Shown here one piece after another: positions 1 to 11,600 of a stretch of DNA of 64,000 bases. Within the stretch, counting starts at the first letter, position 1, and every line of letters begins with the position of its first letter. Below the pieces are notes generated by a model. It ran no database searches. It was not told the DNA's origin and worked only from the letters and a program-made list of their open reading frames with translations. The position numbers were made by a program, and so were the translations under genes. The stretch is from Stemphylium vesicarium. Its lineage: Eukaryota > Ascomycota > Dothideomycetes > Pleosporales > Pleosporaceae. The stretch spans positions 62,001 through 126,000 of the forward strand of contig QXCR01000035.1 of NCBI GenBank assembly GCA_004380135.1, written 5' to 3'.

Positions 1-147
1 CATTTTGTGGAGAAGCGAGATGCATAAAAAGGCCGTTACCCCAGGTTTCTGCGATCGGCATCGTGCCAAACTGCGGTCTTTTGCTGCCAGTCTCGACGCC
101 CTTTGGATAAGCTGAGAAGTGCTGCGTTCGGCTAGAGGCTATTCATC
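1..147. other. 5' flank of the MFS transporter gene
   Basis: No open frame or recognisable element. It presumably carries the promoter and 5' UTR of the transporter that starts at 148; no clear TATA box is visible. Confidence 0.4.
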
Positions 148-1915
148 ATGGGAGGATTCGCAAGGGCGCCTGAGGTTTGTTTACTTTGAGAGATGCAATC
201 GAAGCATGTGCTGATTAGATTCTTTGTATAGGATCGGCCGACTCCTCCAGAAGTCGTAAGTTCGGCATTGGAACAACACATGTCGCACAGCTGAAAGCTA
301 ACAGGATAACAGTACAACTGGAGGGTTTACATGGCTGCCCTCGTCATCTCAATGGGTGTTCTAGCATATGGATACGACTCAGCCTTCATCGGTACCACCA
401 TCAGCCAGGAATCTTTCCAACGCGACTTCGGTATCAACGCATCGAACAAGAACGAGATCACCAGCAATATTACTTCTATTTACTCTGCCGGAGGCCTTGT
501 TGGAGCGCTTTGCATGTACCCGTTCCTTGAGCTTCTTGGTCGGCGCGCAACGGTTATCATCTCCGATGCCATCTTCATTGTTGGGGCCATCATGTGTACT
601 GGTAAGCACCCCATATATTTACTCAAGATCATTGACGCTAACAACATCTTTTACTATAGTTCCCAAAGACCAATTAAGCCTCGTCCTTGCCGGTCGTTTC
701 TTCACCGGCATGGGTGTAGGCGGCATAGCAGCCGTCAGTCCCATGTACATTGCCGAAATCTCACCACCCGCTATCCGTGGCCGTCTCACCGGTTTCTTCG
801 AGTCTTTCTACCAGACAGGCGCCGTAATCGGATTCTGGATCAACTACGGCATTGTACACAACATGGACGGAACCAAATCGACCGCGTGGAGGATCCCCAT
901 GGCCGTCCAGCTCATCCCAGCCGGCCTTCTCGCCCTCATGATCCCGGTGTTGAAGGAATCTCCAACCTGGCTGCTGAAACGCGGTCGAGAAGCCGAGGCC
1001 CTCAAATCCTACAGCTACTTCCGCAATCTACCAGAGGACCATCCCTACATCGCCCAAGACATCCAGTACGTCCGAAACGAAATCGCCAAAGAACGTGCCG
1101 CGCTTCTCCACGGAGAAAAGCACGCCACATTCATCACAACCATCAAAGCTGCAGCGCGCGAGGCGGCAATGCCAGGCATGCGCAACCGATTCCTCCTCGT
1201 ATTCCTCATGTTCATGTGGCAAGCATGGTCCGGCGCAGCAGCAATCAACTACTACTCGCCCACCATCTTCACCTCGATCGGACTATCCGACGTGACGCTC
1301 TGGACAGGCATCTACGGCGTCATCAAAGCCGGGGGCTCCATCATCTTCTTCACCTGGTTCATCGACATGTTTGGGCGAAAGTGGCCCTGGATCATCAGTT
1401 CGCTACTCTGTGCATTCTGCCAGTACTACCTCGCCGTGTATATTGCCATCGGCAAGCCGGCCGTCGGCGAGCCCATGTCAGAATCCACAATCGCCGGCGG
1501 CAAGGCCGCAACAGCCATGATTATGATCTTTGGCGCGGCGTGGTCCTTTGGCGCCAACGGTCTCCCTTGGATTATATCGAGTGAGATATTTCCGGCGAGC
1601 ATGCGCTCCATCTCCGGTCCTTGGGCCGCTGCCTCAGTTTGGATCTGGACGCTGGTTTCGACAAAATCGCTGCCGAGCATGTACAGTAGCTTGGGATATG
1701 GTGTTTACATCTTCTTTGCTACCTGTTTGATTTGCGCTAGTATCTTTGCTTTCTTCTTCATCCATGATACGAAGGGGTTGCGTATGGATCAGATGGATGA
1801 GCTTTTTGGGTTTGAGAAACGAGAGGAGTTTGTTTCGCAGGCGGAGCGGAAGAGGGTTGATGAGGAGTGTGAGCATCTTGAGAAGGCGCCGGCGCAGCAT
1901 ACGGAGGCTGTTTAG
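148..1915 (+). CDS. MFS sugar/quinate-type transporter (QutD-like)
   Basis: Four exons: 148-174, 232-255, 313-601 and 660-1915, with introns 175-231, 256-312 and 602-659. The first two exons are micro-exons of 27 and 24 bp; joining them gives an N-terminus reading MGGFARAPEDRPTPPEVYN, which matches the DRPTP-EVYNW start of fungal quinate permeases, so I chose this ATG over the internal one at 331. The protein is a 12-TM sugar porter. Visible family motifs are the YDSAFIGTT stretch in TM1, GRR after TM2, the GRFFTGMGVGG/SPMYIAEI region, the KESPTWLL motif before the central loop, INYYSPTIF in TM7 and a C-terminal DTKGL. The protein probably sits in the plasma membrane and imports a sugar acid, quinate or hexose by proton symport. 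Family placement is strong; the exact substrate is inference, because no other quinate-pathway gene lies nearby. Confidence 0.9.
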
Positions 1916-2448
1916 TTGTGCGCGGGATGGATTGTGCGCGATTCTTTTTGGAATCCCGGATACGGTTACAAGGGGCTGGTGCTATATTCGAATGATTCAT
2001 CAACGGAGATCACGATGATTGAACTTTATCGAGTGACCCTGGAGAGAAGCCGTTGTATGACATGTTTTGACTAGGTAAATTCGCAAGTGGAGGTGCAAAC
2101 CTATCCAAGTAGCTCCCAGCAGACCAGAAAGCGACGTGTTCGTTCAGCGGTGGCGACGTTATAATCGCCAAGCTGCTTTTGATCAGTCTTCCGTGACGAT
2201 GAATAAGAAGCGTTCTATATGCTCACCACCACAGCACTGCCATCTTACTTCCTTCGCTAGTAGCACCTCACCATCAAACATACACGATGTCCAGCACAAA
2301 TTGCAGAATACTCAAGATTCAATTTCCATAGTAAGGGTTCGGGGGTATCAATTTATAGCCAAGGTGAAAAAATCCGTCTGCGCGCATGCCATCACGGCCA
2401 TGTTAACCGCTCCGTAGCTTCAGCGCCAGACCGCGCGACATAGTCGCC
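1916..2448. other. convergent 3' intergenic region
   Basis: This lies between the stop codons of two convergent genes and presumably holds both 3' UTRs. A 93-codon open frame at 2136-2417 has no family resemblance. I see no repeat or RNA gene. Confidence 0.4.
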
Positions 2449-2934
2449 CTACGCCTTGGTATAAGCGGGCAAGTCCTCCGCAGCCAACTTCTTGCGCTCC
2501 GCCCTCTCCTTCCTCCTTTCCCTCCTCTCCAACTCCCTCGCCACAGCCTTGGCCAACTTCCTCCTCTCCTCACGCTCTTTCTGCTTCAACACCTCGTTCT
2601 TGCCCTTACCGCTCCACACCTTCCTGAACTCCTTGCGGAACTTTTGGCCAAAAGTGAGGTACTTGTCTGCCTCCTCGTCTGCCTTGCGCGCGTTGTGCTC
2701 CTCCTCGTCATCGGTGTCGTAAAAGTCTTCGTCTTCGTCTTCGTTGATGGTGTTGTCGGTGACGAGACGGTTGGTCTCAGAGCTTTCGAGGCTGATGGCG
2801 CGTTGGTTGCGCGCGCGGTCCCAGGTTTTGGTGCGGCTGTAGGCCACGCAGCTGGTTATGCTGAGGACGGTGAGGAAGGGGAAGGAGAGGAAGAGCAGCA
2901 TCACGATGCCGAAGGCGATGAGGTCTTCGTCCAT
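2449..2934 (-). CDS. small membrane protein with charged C-terminal tail
   Basis: Intronless, 161 residues. The ATG at 2934 is chosen because a strong hydrophobic segment (about residues 6-32, rich in Leu, Phe and Val) follows directly; the open frame extends further upstream but looks non-coding. After the membrane segment comes an acidic stretch (about 75-95, with repeated Asp-Glu), then a Lys/Arg/Glu-rich region of about 60 residues that looks helical or coiled-coil, ending in DLPAYTKA. This suggests a single-pass protein with a cytosolic basic tail. I do not recognise a named family. Codon use and the sustained charge pattern support a real gene; the function is unknown. Confidence 0.65.
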   Translation of the reverse strand: MDEDLIAFGIVMLLFLSFPFLTVLSITSCVAYSRTKTWDRARNQRAISLESSETNRLVTDNTINEDEDEDFYDTDDEEEHNARKADEEADKYLTFGQKFRKEFRKVWSGKGKNEVLKQKEREERRKLAKAVARELERRERRKERAERKKLAAEDLPAYTKA

Positions 2935-4621
2935 GATTGTGGTGATTGTGAGAGTATGTTTGTAGGTGTGTAGTGTGATTGTTGGACGGATGGCGAGGGA
3001 ACTTGTTAAGGAGATGGTGGTTTGCCACTGCCTAGCCCGGAGTGTGGCGCAGCCGCGTCTGGGGCATGGTACGTCACCGTGCGCTATGCACAAGGGGCGG
3101 GAGGCTCAACACCAGCAATGAGACTACGGTTCCTACGACTTACTTGGTTTGCTGAGCATGCGCAACTCTCAGGGAGATGGGTACGTATCAGCTGGACGAG
3201 ACGAGCTTGACGCGAGTCCTCGCGAGTGCGTCTCAGGGTCGATGCGGGAGTGATGCATCTGCAGTCCCAAGGCACGTGCAAGTTGACCGCGGATTGCCAG
3301 CGCCTTCCACTACAACCCGTCGTCTGAATTAATTTTCTCACGCTCATCATGAAGAGTTGTTCCGAGGGTGGAGAAGATTTAATTGCATCAAGGTCGTATG
3401 CAAGTCGAGCGAAATATTTGTGTCAAGCTGTTTACCCCGACCTCTTTTGTCGCACATTGACACTCCGCTCTTTAGCCCGGCAGTGCAGCTTCGGCCCAAT
3501 CCGGAGATTCGAACATCAATGGACAAGAGGTCGGACGGTTAATCGGCTCATTCATGGGCTGTTGCTTCTGTTGCCGTTCGTCGAACGCTCGCGGAGACAG
3601 AAGCGTAAGCAAGTGCTGTTATGCTCGTCGGCATGCAAAGCTTTCCGGCACGGGCGTCCTACTCACCTTCCGTGCCGCTATCCCACGCCTTCACACCCGT
3701 CCCGTCTTTTCCAGTCACCGGTCTCCCTCATTGCTGTAGCGAATGCAAAGGTTGCGAAACTGCAGGCAACATATATATCGACAACTGTGATAGAGGTCAT
3801 CGCGATCGTATGAGGAAGCTCGGAGATGCTGAACACAATGGCGCGTGATATGAATGAGTACCCGTATGAACGTGGGATTAGAGAAGGGAAGAAGATAATG
3901 GCAGGGTAAAAAAGAGATAGCCAAAGTACGAGCAGGGGCATTATCAAGGAATATGATGATGGAATAGGTGGAATATGAACATGTGATATTGAAGTACTTG
4001 TTGCAGCCTGCTGGTCCAGCAGTAAGACTCTAGCGAAGCTAGTATGTTGATCGAGCAGGTATTGAGTACAGACCTTCAGCATATCGGGTAACGCGCGCAA
4101 TTGTACCTGAGGCCACTGCAGCGCACCATCTCCTGTGCTGCTTGGGTATCGTCGGATTTAACCACTTCGGCCGATGAAAATGCTAACCATGATTCTGGCG
4201 CCATGTCCAAGTCTATGTATAGCCGTATACGAAGCACTTAGCTAACAAAGGAAGTACATAGTTAATCAAGTATCTTTTAGGAAGCAAAACGCGATTACAG
4301 GGCATCTAGGGAGAAAAGAGATCAAGGGACCACCCGGAGATTTGTGACAGGCACGATGTCGTAGCCACCAACTCCACAACGAGACTAGCGCGGCTCTTTT
4401 CAACCGGCCCTGAAGCCTCACGGTGGCCCGTCCGCTGGCCTCCAGCTTCTCAGCGTTCTAGAAAACCACTTTTCTTAAATATAGAATACGAAGATTCATG
4501 CCATTTTTCCGAGTAGCGCAACCGCTCGTATATAGCTCCTCAGGCTCACAATGTTCTTTCATTGCCAGCTTCCAAGTCTCAGCTTCCCTTTCCCTTCATA
4601 CTACTCCACACACCATCCTCC
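2935..4621. other. divergent intergenic region, 1.7 kb
   Basis: It separates the small membrane protein (minus) from the aspartic protease (plus) and should hold both promoters. Open frames at 3349-3813 and 3678-4100 overlap on opposite strands, have biased composition and show no motif, so I do not call them. No transposon or RNA gene seen. Confidence 0.4.
4529..4535 (+). promoter_or_regulatory. probable TATA box of the aspartic protease gene
   Basis: TATATAG lies 93 bp upstream of the chosen ATG at 4622, a usual distance for a fungal core promoter. No second element was confirmed. Confidence 0.35.
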
Positions 4622-5842
4622 ATGGTGCGAAGCGTGAACACCCTTTTGGCCGCCGCCGCCACGGTCTCGGCGTCGGTTCTCGAACTCCCCGTAGTCATCG
4701 GAAACAGCTATGCCAGTGTAAATGTTGACATTGGCACGCCCCCAAAGGAACACCGATTGTTGTTTGACACGGGCTCGTCGACAATCTTCATTGTCAACAC
4801 CGACTGCACGGAAACGTCTTGCCCAGACGGCAGCGCACCATATTATATTCGACAAGAGTACAACGCGTCCGCATCGTCTTCATCCGTCAACCTCGACATC
4901 GATGCCAAAATCCCATACCTAGGCGGTGACGTCGCCGGCGGAACCTTCTCGGACGTCTTCAGCACGCTCGACGGAGCCGTAGAATGGAACCAAACCTTCC
5001 TTTCCGCCAACGAAAGCAGCTGGCGCTTCATCACAGCCGACGGCTTCCTCGGTCTGGGCTTCTCCACCATCGCAGAGGCGAACACGTCTACCTTGGTTGA
5101 AACGCTACTGTGGGACGGCCAGCTAGACGAGCCACGTTTTGGATTGTTCTACGGCACGAACCTGGAAGATGAGGGGGCCCACGACGGCGTGTTGACCATT
5201 GGCGGCGGCCACGAAGACAAGTACGTAGATGGCGAAGTCGTCTACGCGCCTTTGAGAAAGGAAGAGGAATACCAGCTCTGGCGTGCGCCACTCAGGAGCA
5301 TCAACGTGCTCGTTGCACAGGATCCGTCGGACCCAGATGCCACCGTCGAAATCCACAATGGCCGTTTACCTACCACCGAGGTCGCCAACGGGACATACCT
5401 CGAAACTAACGTTACATGGCCTGTGTACGGCGGCGCTGTATTCGACACGGGAGCCGGGCGCCTTTCCGTGCCTGACGAGATCATCTTTGCCATGTATTTC
5501 AACCTCGGTTGGAACTACGACAAGCTCCTCACTCAAGAGGAGCTCATGGAATGTCGGCACCTGAACGCCTCCTGGGCCGTTACTCTGACTCTTGGTGAGG
5601 GTGCCCCTGAAGACGATGTTTCCTTCACCATTCGAGGCGACGAGTTCATTAAGCCCGGTGACCAGTGCATGCCGCCGTTCGACCCCAGCGGCTCTTCGGG
5701 CTTCGCGCTGGTCGGCGCTGCCTTCCTACGACGGCACTACTCAGTGTTTGACTTTGGCGCCGAGAAAGTCGCAGAGTACGCGCCGAGGGTTGGCTTCGGA
5801 AGGTTGAAGAAGGAGTACGATTACATGTACCAGTCATCGTAA
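4622..5842 (+). CDS. secreted pepsin-type aspartic endopeptidase (A1)
   Basis: Intronless, 406 residues. An ATG-proximal signal peptide (residues 1-18, MVRSVNTLL followed by Ala-rich residues) supports the start at 4622 rather than the upstream in-frame codon at 4562. Both halves of the A1 active site are present: FDTGSS with the catalytic Asp at about residue 49, and FDTGAG with the second Asp at about 275. The flap-side sequence and the GFLGLGFSTI motif between them are also typical. Near the C-terminus GFALVGAAFLRRHYSVFDF matches the usual LG-FLR-YVVFD block. Several Asn-X-Ser/Thr sites fit a secreted glycoprotein. The propeptide is very short for pepsins: the mature-like sequence begins almost directly after the signal. 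No GPI signal is visible at the C-terminus. Likely role is extracellular or vacuolar proteolysis at acid pH. Confidence 0.9.
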   Translation: MVRSVNTLLAAAATVSASVLELPVVIGNSYASVNVDIGTPPKEHRLLFDTGSSTIFIVNTDCTETSCPDGSAPYYIRQEYNASASSSSVNLDIDAKIPYLGGDVAGGTFSDVFSTLDGAVEWNQTFLSANESSWRFITADGFLGLGFSTIAEANTSTLVETLLWDGQLDEPRFGLFYGTNLEDEGAHDGVLTIGGGHEDKYVDGEVVYAPLRKEEEYQLWRAPLRSINVLVAQDPSDPDATVEIHNGRLPTTEVANGTYLETNVTWPVYGGAVFDTGAGRLSVPDEIIFAMYFNLGWNYDKLLTQEELMECRHLNASWAVTLTLGEGAPEDDVSFTIRGDEFIKPGDQCMPPFDPSGSSGFALVGAAFLRRHYSVFDFGAEKVAEYAPRVGFGRLKKEYDYMYQSS

Positions 5843-5911
5843 TCGTGTCAAGCCTTAGCCCACCTCTTGTACATATTCACACATAGAAATACCAATCTTA
5901 CAGCTCTGCAC

Positions 5912-8645
5912 TCACTTCCCCACCACCCGCGCCACCGCATCCTTAACCGCAGCGCCATCGTACCTACTCTTCCCCAACAACCACCTCCCTTCTTCATATC
6001 TAGCCTTGGCAACAGCCTTCCTCGTTTTGCTATACATTGCCGTCCGCAGGCTCTTCGCAATCCCCGCACTCGTATACCCCATCAACCCAAACATCCCAGC
6101 CCCACTCTTCGTCACAAGATTCGCCATACCCTTCCCCAGCCCCTTAGCCGCACCCTTTGCACCTTCCGCTTGCGCTCCTTTGTACGGCTGGACGACGACA
6201 TCGCTCAGCCCATCCATGAACCCGAATGCAAACGTCTTTCCCGCGACGGTGGCCCCGCTTCGGAAACCGGTCACGGGGCCGTGGTCGCGCGGCGTGTCGC
6301 CGTAGGCTCGAGGTACGTTCTTGAGGCCGTCGGTTATCGCGAGGGGTATGTCGACGGTCATTCCCTTCAGCGCTTTTGGTGCAAACATGGCGAGGCTCAT
6401 CGCGGATGCGGATGCCATTTTTCCTGCGGAGATACTCTTGCTCATCGATGCCGAGGACTTGATGCTCACGCTGTCTCCCTCTTTGGGCACAAGATGCTTC
6501 TCCGGCGCAGTGTCGCTACTGGGTTTCTTTGAAGCTGTTTTCGATTCTTCGTATGCGCGCCTGGAGCGGTCGGAGCGGTATGCGGAAACTGGTGCGGTGA
6601 AAGTGCCCGTAAAGGAACTTCCTAGGTCGACTGCGGTGCCGAGGACGGCGGAGGCGCCACCGGAGATGGGATCCCATCGTTGGGTTTCGATGTTTATGGG
6701 TTTGCTGTGGTATCTGCTTCTTTGTCAATCTTTCTCTTCGAGGGACTACGGCTAAGGGGGTAGTGCGGCAAATCATACAGTACCAAGTTCTTTGCCTCCT
6801 TTGGCGCATTTTCCAGCATGATTTCAGCGGCTAGCGACGACATCTTCACCTTCCGCTTCCCTTTCTCGAACATGAACGCTGCGGGGAGATGGGGGATGAT
6901 GTCACAAGCCATGTCCTTTGTTGTTGGCAGATTCTTGTGGAACGACTTCGCGGCCGCTTCGACACCGGTTTCGGACTGTATCTTACTCGCAATCTCTTCA
7001 GCGGCCCTTGATGCTTCGGGAGAAAGGCAGTAGGTGATGGCTTCGGAAAGGGTTTCAACGGTGAGTTGTTGTTGTGGAATCGGCTTCGGACCGGCTCCTG
7101 CGGCGGCGACCATGTCACCCCAGAAAGGCTGGCTAGTAGTAATTAGCGTACGCATAACATCGAGTGAATTTTCGTTGCAACTTACTCTCCAAAAAAAGGC
7201 ACAATGGTTGTCGGCTTCCCGTTCTTTAATCCACAAGCCGTGGTTCCAGCACCCCCGTGATGCACCACTGCAGCAACATTCTGAAAAAGCCATTCATGCG
7301 GACAATCCCCAATGAATATGACGTTTTCGTGAGACTCACCTTGCCCACCGAGATTCGACCACCCTTTCGAGACAATAGCGCGGAAGCCATGGGTCTCTAT
7401 TGCGCCCAGAATGGCTGCGGTAACGCGCTGTGGGTCTTCGAGCACAATGCTTCCGAATCCTATATATACGGGCTGAGGGCCTGCATCGATGAATGCTTGA
7501 AGTTCCGGTGGTGGCGTGTACTGAGGCGCGTCTCGGAAGAAGAAGCCGCACACGTTGATGTAGTGGGGCCAATCTGCGGGTTTGGGGACGAGGGCTGGCG
7601 ACCAGCAGTAGGTAAAGGGGATCTTGAGCGTGGTTGCGAGATTCGGTCCGTCGAACATGGCTAGTTCCTCAAGATCTATCGTCTCGCGCCATTGGTTGAT
7701 GACGTCTCCTAGCCTGTAAGATTGTTAGTATAGAAAGTTCGGGGAAGCGATGGTATTTAGCAGCGTGCGATTGCAAAACTCACCCTTGCCATGTGAGCCA
7801 GTCAACGATGCCGTAAGACAGGTAATTTGAAACACCTTCCTTACCATCCGCATTCTTCAAGTTTGCGAGCGGATGTGGAAACGATCTCGTGCTAGTCCAC
7901 GGCATCGTGAACATAAGATGGACCGGGATACCCAAAGCCTGCGCGCAATGAACATGTGCAAAGCTCGGTGGATTCGCGATGATAGCGTCTGCTACAAAGC
8001 AATCGCCAGTCAAGGTATCCGGCGTGATGCAAGACTTCCAGCACCCTTCCAACATCTCCCTGACCATCATCCGTTTGCGCTTGATCTCTCCCGCCTTCAA
8101 ACTTTCGAGACTGGGAATGAGCCCTGGATTTCGAACCATGTACGACATGAGCTCGGAAGGGTCGCCGCCGATGGGAAAGAACTCTAGATTAGATCCTGAG
8201 TTCCGTACGAAATCTTCGAAGACGTCGTGCGTGGCTATTCGAACGCGGTGGCCGTACTTCTGAAGCTCGTGACCTAGCGCGATAAAGGGCTGGACGTCGC
8301 CTCGGCTACCGACTACTTGAATGACAATGTTTAGTTTGATGGGCCATGATTTCGATGGGCTTGGGAGGTCGGGAACTTCGGAGTATTGCGGTGGCGCTTC
8401 CTCTGGTTCGTCGTAGCGAGGGGGTGCGTAGAGCACGGAGAGTCCTCGCACGAGTTTTGTTTGGAAGTCGATGTCCACGCGGCCATTGTCTGGTGGTGTG
8501 TTAGAGTCAATCTAGATAGATAGGGAAGCGATATTAGACCTTTGATCACGGGGGTAGAGCCTTCGAGTTCGAAAAGGGTCGCGCCGGGAGAAGAGACGTC
8601 CGACTCGGTAGATGGCCCTATCGATGGCGGTCTTTGATGCGACAT
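5912..8645 (-). CDS. UDP-glycosyltransferase, sterol-glucosyltransferase-like (GT1/GT28)
   Basis: Five exons in transcript order: 8645-8540, 8489-7784, 7713-7186, 7132-6779 and 6713-5912; the join is 2496 nt and encodes 831 residues. The N-terminal UDP-sugar transferase fold begins near residue 88 (NIVIQVVGSRGDVQPF). The C-terminal donor site shows HHGGAGTTA at about 422-430 and PFFGDQPFWG across the third intron, which fixes that splice acceptor. A long C-terminal extension (about 200 residues) has a Gly/Ala-rich segment around GLGKGMANL and a GMFGLMGYTSAGIAKS motif common in fungal members. No PH or GRAM domain precedes the enzyme, unlike Atg26. Residues 58-61 and 68-71 are PPRY and PPQY, possible WW-domain ligands. 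Likely glucosylates a sterol or lipid at a membrane; the acceptor is inference. Confidence 0.9.
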
Positions 8646-11600
8646 ACTTGGAGATGGCTTGATTTGCGAGGAAAGGTCCAAGGTCGAAAAGATTTGGATG
8701 CTGATATTTAAAGGCTAGTGAGGAATCGCACTCTCACGCCTGGACATGAAGAAAAGCCGCCGCTCGATCCCTGGTAGACCGTGACGAGCGCAAAGCGGCT
8801 TTGAATTCGCAAAAGTTGGAGCACTGAATTTTCACTAGGGTCCAAAGATTATCCGGTTGTTGTGGTAATTCTCTTACAATTAATAGGTAGGCTCAGGTGG
8901 ATATTGACTTCAAGGCCAAGATGGGTTCGTACAGTCGCGGGTGTATTGCTTGACTTTGGCCGGCACAGTCTCCTAAAGAATTAATAGAAAGTCTCATTTT
9001 TCTGTGTCGATGATTAGGCTTCCACATTACGATGGACGCTGAGCCGCACGACACGCACATGATGCAGTCTGTCAGCATACTAATGCTGCAGAAGTTGCGA
9101 GATACGCATACGCATACGCTGCGCTAGCCAGCTTGGGACTAACGTATGTCCCCACTTTCCACGCGACGGATAGAGCCGTGGAGGGGACGTAGGGTTAGGA
9201 AAAGCTTGCGAAAGTATATTATTAGGTCTGGGATTTGTAACTATCTATTCTAGGAGTATACAAGGAGCATACATATAGCTTTGATGTGGGGAGCGTAAGG
9301 ATTTGGCTTTTTGTATCTAAACCACGGACAGCTTTCATCGAAGGCGAAGAGATCACCTCGAACGTGTAGCTTGAGTGGTAACCACCCTTGAAGAAGCCCA
9401 GAATGGCTTTCTTGACAGCAAGGGCGATCTCATAAGCTACAATAATCTCAATTATAGCATTCACCACGACTGACGACGGGGAATACGCCGTCCCTCTAAC
9501 CGTCAACCTTTTCCATTATGTAAACTCACAATCACACGCACTGTGGCCTGCACGACCCCTCTACCAAGCTTCCTAGTCAATTCACGAACGTTTGAGAAAT
9601 GCAAAGATGAACAAAGATTAAAACACTACTGTTGGGAAGCGAAGAGCGCGAAGGAGGAACTTCGTATGGCGGAACGGGGGTGAGAGTATGTAGCAGAGGC
9701 AAGGAGGGACGAAGAGGGGACAGTTGTTGATGTGAGAATATCATACTAGTATGGTGCCAGCCTCCTCGCTGAGGTCGAGGGGTATGGCGCGGGGGGTCAG
9801 GAGTATGTACATGAACTTTCGTAATCGTCGGACTGCTCGCCCGTTGCCAACATTGATCTTGATAAGATGCTCTCGCATGGCCAAGTCTGGAGGTGAGAAC
9901 AAGGTCCTCGTCGAAGAGGCGCAAGCAAGCAACCTGACGACTCGCTAATCAGACGTGCTAATTTTGCAACTGATCGCGAACCCGTCCGGAATATGAGATT
10001 TTTCTTTTTGACGAAGAAGGAGATGGAGATGGAAAGGAAACAAAAACGGAAGAGTGAGGATTGGGGAAAGGTAAGTTTTTGTTGGGAATAAGATGGTGGT
10101 GGGATGGGAGAAAGTGAGAAGATGAGAAGATGAGAAGATGAGCATGATGTGATGAACGTGATTGGAATTGGGATACCGTGTATCTCTACCTTGGGATCTG
10201 TAAACATATATGGATGCATGTTAGTAGGCCCTGTGATGGGTTCTTCTTCTTGCCCTCTTTACTCTTGTAGTCGGCTTTTTACTACATCCCTATTACCACA
10301 TATTATTGTCTGCTGATGGCGTCCCGACCATCTCACACATTGCGCTTCTCGCTATCGGTCCTACATTTTGCGTAGCAAAGAACGCATGCGAAGGGAACGA
10401 TTCCCAATTGCCAGTGGATCAAGTGACTTGATTCCGATCATCGCGACCTAACAACCTCAGCCACCTCTGCAACAAACCAAATCGATGACGCTGAGTCGGA
10501 GCCACATATAACCATATCTCAATCGCATTCGACCGCAGCTCCGACAAGCTTCGGGGTTCGAGATCGGACTTGCGACCGTGAAAGGCTCCTCGAAGCGAAG
10601 TCGTTGCGGCCGCAAACGTAGTCCACGGGAACTCGGCACTCCGAAGTCCAGACTGTTGGCCACCAATATACCATTAGTGTGTTGCGGCGCATTGTCTGGA
10701 GAATTGGCTGCTCTGGATGCGTCTGGCCAGACCTCGCATACAGCCGCATTGGCCGTTTTGGAGACGCAGTGCAACAGGTTCAGCCCCAGAGATCAGATAG
10801 TTGAGCACATCCACCACGTGAGCAGTGAAACAAGGCACGCGTGTGTGCGTTTGGCGAGATCAGTTGACAGCTAAGGTCTGCGCACCGACATGTCAGGTTG
10901 ACCGTGCAAACTTCACCTTTTTCCTGACATTGTGCGCGTGGGAGATAATGTAACGCCGTTTGAGCGGACCGCAGTCGTTTCAAGTATTTCTTCGGGTGGT
11001 GCGGCAGTGCGCTTTTGCGGGATCTGATAGGAGCGCGCATGTCGCCCGGAAAGACATCTCGGGGTATTTTAGATCAACTGATGTCAGCTATGGATACAGG
11101 TCCCCATGTAGCGCACGGTCTTGAGGCTTTTGATGTGGACAAGACAGACAAGGGCCCGCTCTGGCCGTTGCCAAGAGCTCCAGATTTGCGATCCACAATC
11201 TACACTAGTCGTGGGTTTTCGTGTCGTCACGATCATATACAAAGCATAGATACCTATCAACAGGCCTGTCGGGAGAAATACGTGTGAGACTGCCTGACGT
11301 CTGGTGCTGGCCACTGGAAAAGTTCGCAGTCAAGGAGTACAGCTGAATGGCACTAGCGTCCTCACGGTCTGGCCGCCGAATGGGTCCGCGGGTATATGTT
11401 CTAACTCAGTTTGTCAAATGTGTACCATGGTACTCGTGTTCGATCTTTTGAGTTCAGACAGCTCTCTAACGAGTGCTGGCGGGATAGACGACCCAACAAG
11501 CGCGAAACATTACCTATCCTGTGTTGATTTTTGTCGGGCGTATGATCAATACGCGGGTCCATCGGACCCGCGGGTGGGTCGATTTGGATATGAATCGGGC

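Noticed and set aside
3349..3813. Open frame of 154 codons (plus) and an overlapping 140-codon frame (minus, 3678-4100)
   Set aside because: Antisense overlap, Arg/Ser-rich composition and no recognisable domain; likely chance frames.
9741..9932. 63-codon minus-strand frame with protein-like composition
   Set aside because: Too short, with no family resemblance and no supporting splice sites.
10550..10570. GGTTCGAG resembling a tRNA T-loop
   Set aside because: No acceptor or anticodon arm can be folded around it.
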